A stretch of DNA of 64,000 nt from Dermatemys mawii (Eukaryota; Chordata; Testudines; Dermatemydidae): contig ML677364.1 in assembly GCA_007922305.1 (NCBI GenBank), positions 20,877,326 through 20,941,325 of the forward strand. Direction: 5' to 3'. Both the position numbers and the translations under genes were made by a program. The notes beneath the pieces were generated by a model. The model was given only the letters and a program-made list of their open reading frames with translations. It had not been told where the DNA came from and did no database searches. This document shows positions 57,837-64,000 of the stretch, piece after piece. Position 1 is the stretch's first letter; every line of letters starts with the position of its first letter.

Positions 57837-57937
57837 GATATACATATGTAAGGGTGAAACACGAAAATAACAGAACATAGCAAATGCCATTTCTCACTGT
57901 TATTCAGACATAGTTTCTGTGTGATGAGTGAACTTAC

Positions 57938-57987
57938 TTTCCACTGGCACCCCATGGAGATGGAGCCTGGGCAGCTTTCGATGAATT
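57938..57987 (-). CDS. AFF3: AFF3 50-nt coding exon (third from last)
   Basis: This small exon encodes NSSKAAQAPSPWGASGK (last codon shared with the next exon), a proline- and serine-rich linker in the AFF C-terminal domain. The acceptor is CTCTACAG/AATTCATCG and the donor GGAAA/GTAAGT. It enters in phase 0 and leaves in phase 2, so skipping it would shift the frame. It lies between two copies of a 226 bp intronic duplication (57611-57836 and 58659-58884), which makes it a candidate for structural or splicing variation. Confidence 0.9.
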
Positions 57988-58269
57988 CTGTAGAGCGAAA
58001 AAAACACCCCCTTTACAAACCTATAATTTAAACAGGACTGTAAATGAACGTCAACACAGAGAATGTAAAGATGGGGTGCAAAAAGTAGAGGTGATAAATA
58101 TGAAAAGTGTATTCAAGTCTCATGATGCCATAAATCAACTGGGCCAAATTCAGAGATGGTACAGATGGTGCCGTCAGGGAGACTCCCTTACATTCAGTGC
58201 GAGATGATACGTCTTCCCTGAACTAGAGCCTGATTAAGCCATATGCCGGGATGAGTCATTCCTGGGTTA

Positions 58270-58560
58270 GGCTCCAGCCAATCCACAAACCAGGAGCTGG
58301 TCCTGTGACTCTCAGAGTGGGTATATAAGCCTCACAGGAGAAACAATAGCTCAGGCTGCTCATTGTTGCTTCATGGTGTGGAACTCTCCTTTGCCTGATA
58401 GTGGTGACAGACTCCACAGGCCTCAGCCTGTTCAAGTCCTAGTCTTACCCCAGTCTTGTCTCTAGTCCTGCTCCCACCCTGCTCTTACGTTGACGCCTGA
58501 TTTTGGCTCTGACTCTTCGCTCCAACCCCCAGGTCTGACTGTCCTTGCCTTGGTTTTAGA
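58270..58560 (+). promoter_or_regulatory. LTR-like promoter segment, possible
   Basis: A CCAAT string at about 58277 and GGGTATATAAGCC near 58319-58331 are spaced like a CCAAT/TATA promoter. They are followed by a C/T-rich stretch with repeated AGTCCTAGTCTTACC-like phrases. It lies antisense within an AFF3 intron between the two duplication copies. It may be an LTR remnant; no retroelement coding sequence is adjacent. Confidence 0.35.
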
Positions 58561-58658
58561 CATTCATTTAGACTCAGCTAGACTCTCTCAAAGCTACTTA
58601 TGTCCGTCCTGCTGATGTGTAAGGGAGTCTAAGAGCAGGTAATTTACACATGGAGGAG

Positions 58659-58884
58659 CTGGAAGAGGGTGGGAGACACTTACAATGTAAGTTAAAATAG
58701 CCTCTGCCCTATTTAGTTTAGACTCTGTTAGACACCAGTATAATGAGGGAAGTTGCTCTCAGAAAGTGTAATTGAGTCTAACTTACAGCTTCTTCTTCAT
58801 TGCCACTGATTCTCCTGTGGGCTTTGTTCTGCTTTCACACCCGAACTGAATCTCTTATTTTCTCAAAAATCTTTAACTCCCAAA
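58659..58884. repeat. AFF3 intronic duplication, copy 2
   Basis: Direct repeat of 57611-57836 at an offset of 1048 bp. Homology appears to stop sharply at both edges. It is not a family I recognise elsewhere in the window. Confidence 0.95.
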
Positions 58885-60816
<1,932 letters not shown>

Positions 60817-61058
60817 CTAATCCTGGGGACGTATGACCCAGGAATAGACTAGTCAATGGAGTAAATAACAGCTGTCTCAGGCCTATTCATATCAGATGAC
60901 TATGATCCCAATGGACTCTTCAAGCAGCTGGAAATGACCAGGGAACAAGAATGCCCCTAACATGACCACATTTCCCTGGTCACCAGAAAGGAGGTAATGT
61001 AGAAGCTGCTAAGAAGACTATTCCTGATAGAGGATTCCTGTACAAAGAGCATGCTAAG

Positions 61059-61078
61059 CAGCGATAACTAGAACAAAC
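61059..61078. repeat. Copy of AFF3 splice-acceptor boundary
   Basis: The 20 bases CAGCGATAACTAGAACAAAC are identical to 60731-60750, which span the acceptor of the 94-nt AFF3 exon. Similarity extends a few bases on each side with mismatches. Confidence 0.85.
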
Positions 61079-61148
61079 GGGAAGCGCAGGGGAGGATCTG
61101 GCCCATTGTCGCTATGGTTTCTGTAGCGCATCATGCACCTTTATAATA

Positions 61149-62098
61149 CAGTAACTTCTCACTTAAAGTCATCCTGGTTAATATTGTTTTGTTGTTTCGT
61201 TGCTGATCAGGTAGGGAACATGCTCGTTTAAAGTTGTGCAATGCTCCCTTCTAATGTTGTTTGACAGCCGCTTGCTTTGTCCACTGCTTGCAGGAAGACC
61301 AGCCCGTTGCAGCTAACTGGTGGGGGCTTGGAACCAGGGTGGACCAACAACCCCCCTATCAGCTCCCTGCTCCTCTAAGTTCCCTGTGCGGCAGCCATCC
61401 AGCAGGCTATCAATTGCCGGCAGTTCAGCTGTCCCTCCCCCCCACTGCCATGTGCTGCTCCTGACCTCTGCCTTGGAGCAACTTTCTGAGGTGCCTGCTT
61501 GTTGTGCCGGGGGAGGAGAGGAATAGGGAGGCTAATGTCAGGGTGTCCTCCTCCCCCTGCTCCTGCACCCTGCTTATCCCATCTTCCATAGAGCAGGGGG
61601 GACACACGGCAGGTCAGAGGGAGCTTGCTAGCAGCAGCTGTGGTCTCAGCAGGTCAGCTCAGTGTGCTTAAAGGGGAAATGCGTATCTCTCTCTCACACA
61701 CACACCGTGTGTCTGTTGCTGTCTCCCCTCCCTCCCTTCCTTCTGCCTTGTAGAGTGTGACAATTAACCCGTGAAGGCTCAGCCAATTGCTAATTCACCA
61801 TTTAGCACTAAGGCATTCCCTGGGAAATATCCCACCTTCTGACTCCTCCACCTCAACCAAGCTTTACAATCATCATTGCTGTGTACCAGTATTTAATTGT
61901 TTGTTTAAAACTTATACTGTGTGTATATATATACACAGCTCTTATACATAATACAGTCTTTCGTCTGGTGAAAAAAAATTCCCTGGAACCTAACCTCTCA
62001 TTTACATTAATTCTTATGGGAAAATTGGATTTGCTTAACATCCTTTTGCTTAAAGTCACATTTTTCAGGATCATAACTACAGTGTTGAGGAGTTCCTG
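61149..62098. mobile_element. Tigger-like element (CAGTAACTTCTC family), TA-flanked
   Basis: The ends CAGTAACTTCTCACTTAAAG and, inverted, CAGGAACTCCTCAACACTG are flanked by TA. The 950 bp interior has GC-rich filler, a (CT)n(CA)n tract near 61688-61705 and no transposase. It is the fuller relative of 25366-26265 and lies in an AFF3 intron. Confidence 0.85.
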
Positions 62099-62147
62099 TA
62101 CCATATAAATAAATAAGCAATAATAGTAATTAACAATATTATACAGT

Positions 62148-62290
62148 CATAGAATTGTAGGGCTGGAAGAGAGGTCATCTAGTTCAGCCCCCTGCACTGA
62201 AGCAGGAGTGAGCATATCTAGACCATCCCTGTCAGATGTCTGTCTAAACCGGTCTTTAAAACCGCCACTAATAGGGATTCCACCATCTTC
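62148..62290 (-). repeat. CR1 LINE 3' end
   Basis: CATAGAATTGTAGGGCTGGA and GGTCATCTAGTTCAGCCCCC are the antisense 3' terminus of CR1, followed by GGGATTCCACCATC. It is 5'-truncated as usual. Confidence 0.8.
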
Positions 62291-63914
62291 CACTTGCAGA
62301 GATTTCACATAACACACATAACAACAATAACTGAGAAATAAATAATACATACAAAATACTTGATCTTCTCCATCAGGTTTTTGTGTATTCACAAGATGGG
62401 GGATTGCTCAACCAGTATGTAACACAACAAAAATCAGTAACACTTGTTTTCATTTGGTCACAGAGGTCAAGATTTTCAAAGATTATTGGTTTTTGGATGC
62501 CCATTTTGAGATACCTTAGAGCATCCTGAATTTCAAAAGTGCTGTCTTCTCACCCTCTGATAATCTCACCCAATTAAGGTGCACTGGGCAGCCAAAAATC
62601 AAACCAAAGCACTCAAAATCACTAGCCACTGTTATAAACATCAGCCAGGGTTGTTATAATCCACTTTCACGGTGTTTTCCTTTTTTAGATCTGCAACCTT
62701 GAAAGTTTGAAATTTCCTCTTTTACCACTAGAGGACAGTCTCTTCTTAGCAGATCAGAATCAGAGAACCTAGTTGTGTGGCAGTATGCCCAGTTTGCATT
62801 GCATAGAGCCAAAGGATACAATGGACTTACAGTCCTCATAATTCTCACTCTGTCACCTTCATAGGTTACAGTACATATGCAAATGATGTCAACTCATCTG
62901 CTATGTGGCAGACAATGAGTTAGGGTTGCTATGCAGTGCTGAAGGAGTGCTCTGCCTACTTTCCCTTGCTGTGACCTTTCTGCTTAAACAGATGCAGTCG
63001 CTTTATGAATTTGAATTAAATTCCACACACTAAAACGCTATGTTGGTTCTGGAAAACACTTTACAAAACTCAGAAATAGACATAGTCAGCTATTTTTAAA
63101 AATTATTTTTAGTTGTTTTCCCATTTAAGCATTTTAAAAACAATTATTGTTAATCTTATTTGTGCATCCAATTGGGCATTAAAGCAGTGACAAAGAACAT
63201 ACATTTCATTAAAAATAGATCACTAAATAGTCTTTCTTTTTTATATAAAATGATAAATTAAGATTGTTTAATTTATAGACTCTAAATACACATTTAATTT
63301 GGATTTTTACAGATGTTAAGAATAGATAAACTGTTGTAAAACCCATTTACTAAGAATGCATAATCATTGTACGTGTTAACTATATAGTTGTTAAATTTTA
63401 AATTTAATAACATTATTATTAGGGTTCAGCAACTTTTTACAGAATCTAAGTGAAATGCATACATCCGGGAATATTCAGTCAAAGAGTTAATCCAAATTGT
63501 TTAATTATCAACATACTAACCCTTCATACAATATGAGTATAATTTATGATGATTGAACCTAAAATGTTATACACATTTGAAATTATTGAGACGCTGTTAC
63601 AAGGGAAGTACATCAGTCATAAAAACACAGACCATCAGGCACTTAAAAATTAATTACGCGGACGTGCCATAGCTGACCTGTCACAGCCAATAAATATGAA
63701 TTGCTTATTTACAGAAACAGAACACAGAGCAGGCACAGTAATACAAGGAAAAACAGATGACACTGGTCTGGATCTTCTTGGATCAGGAAGTATTCTCTTT
63801 ATGTCAACAGACAACACAAAACCAAGCCCTCTATCTGACTGCACTAAGCATTTGATTTTCAAGGACTGACTCACTGCATCAAAGAAGTCTTTGAGTAAAT
63901 ATTGATCTACTAAC
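62291..63914. other. AFF3 intron segment
   Basis: AT-rich intron upstream of the 94-nt exon, with long A/T runs at 63100-63430. No feature recognised. Confidence 0.65.
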
Positions 63915-63986
63915 CATAATGCTGCTAGCTGTTTGTCCTCTGGAGTGGCATTAGGGCCTGCGTGGGTTTTTAGTCTCACAGCATAC
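63915..63986 (-). CDS. AFF3: AFF3 coding exon, C-terminal homology domain (fifth from last)
   Basis: This is the most upstream AFF3 exon in the window and encodes [20 protein letters not shown] within its 72 nt. This is the conserved start of the AF4/FMR2-family C-terminal homology domain. AFF3 is a nuclear transcription-elongation scaffold that joins P-TEFb and ELL in super elongation complexes; the C-terminal domain mediates homo- and heterodimerisation of AFF proteins. The acceptor is TTTTAAG/GTATGCT and the donor TTATG/GTTAGTAG. Phases are 1+23 codons+2, and TG joins T of the next exon to give cysteine. The four AFF paralogues are similar here; AFF3 is chosen because it is the known neighbour of REV1. 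The rest of the gene lies beyond the right edge. Confidence 0.9.
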
Positions 63987-64000
63987 CTTAAAAAAAAAAG

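Noticed and set aside
61688..61705. (CT)n(CA)n tract as a functional element
   Set aside because: A short simple repeat inside a Tigger-like element, with nothing else notable.

Overview
This is vertebrate nuclear DNA: long introns, split coding exons with GT-AG junctions, one CpG island, and many DNA-transposon and CR1 relics. The repeat content (CR1-type LINEs, hAT, Tigger-like and TA-flanked MITEs, palindromic MITEs) suggests a non-avian sauropsid, most likely a turtle. That is a judgement from remembered repeat families, not a database match.

Two protein-coding genes are supported, both on the minus strand and in the order known from human chromosome 2q11. At the left (1-23 kb) is the 5' part of REV1, the translesion DNA polymerase scaffold. 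Coding exon 2 (start codon at 5310), exon 3 and exon 4 (most of the BRCT domain) are present. A 17 kb first intron leads back to a CpG island at about 22-23.4 kb with a good exon-1 splice donor at 22620. At the right (55.6-64 kb) are the last five coding exons of AFF3, a super-elongation-complex scaffold, encoding its C-terminal homology domain down to the stop codon at 55627. All splice phases join correctly in both genes. The two genes act independently (DNA damage tolerance; transcription elongation).

Layout: 1-5.3 kb REV1 exons and introns with a CR1 piece split by a hAT element; 5.3-22.6 kb REV1 intron 1 with a foldback hAT, a CR1 copy carrying two later insertions, and a Tigger-like MITE; 22-23.4 kb promoter island with two CTCF-like motifs; 23.4-55.6 kb intergenic DNA and AFF3 3' UTR, dense in nested transposons and minisatellites and including a 10-base assembly gap at 28666-28675; 55.6-64 kb AFF3 exons, with a 226 bp gapless intronic duplication bracketing a 50-nt coding exon.

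I found no evidence for a new multi-gene system. The best leads are the AFF3 intronic duplication, a small copy of an AFF3 splice-acceptor boundary, an exon-like orphan block at 43.7 kb, the paired CTCF-like motifs at the REV1 promoter, and the foldback hAT.
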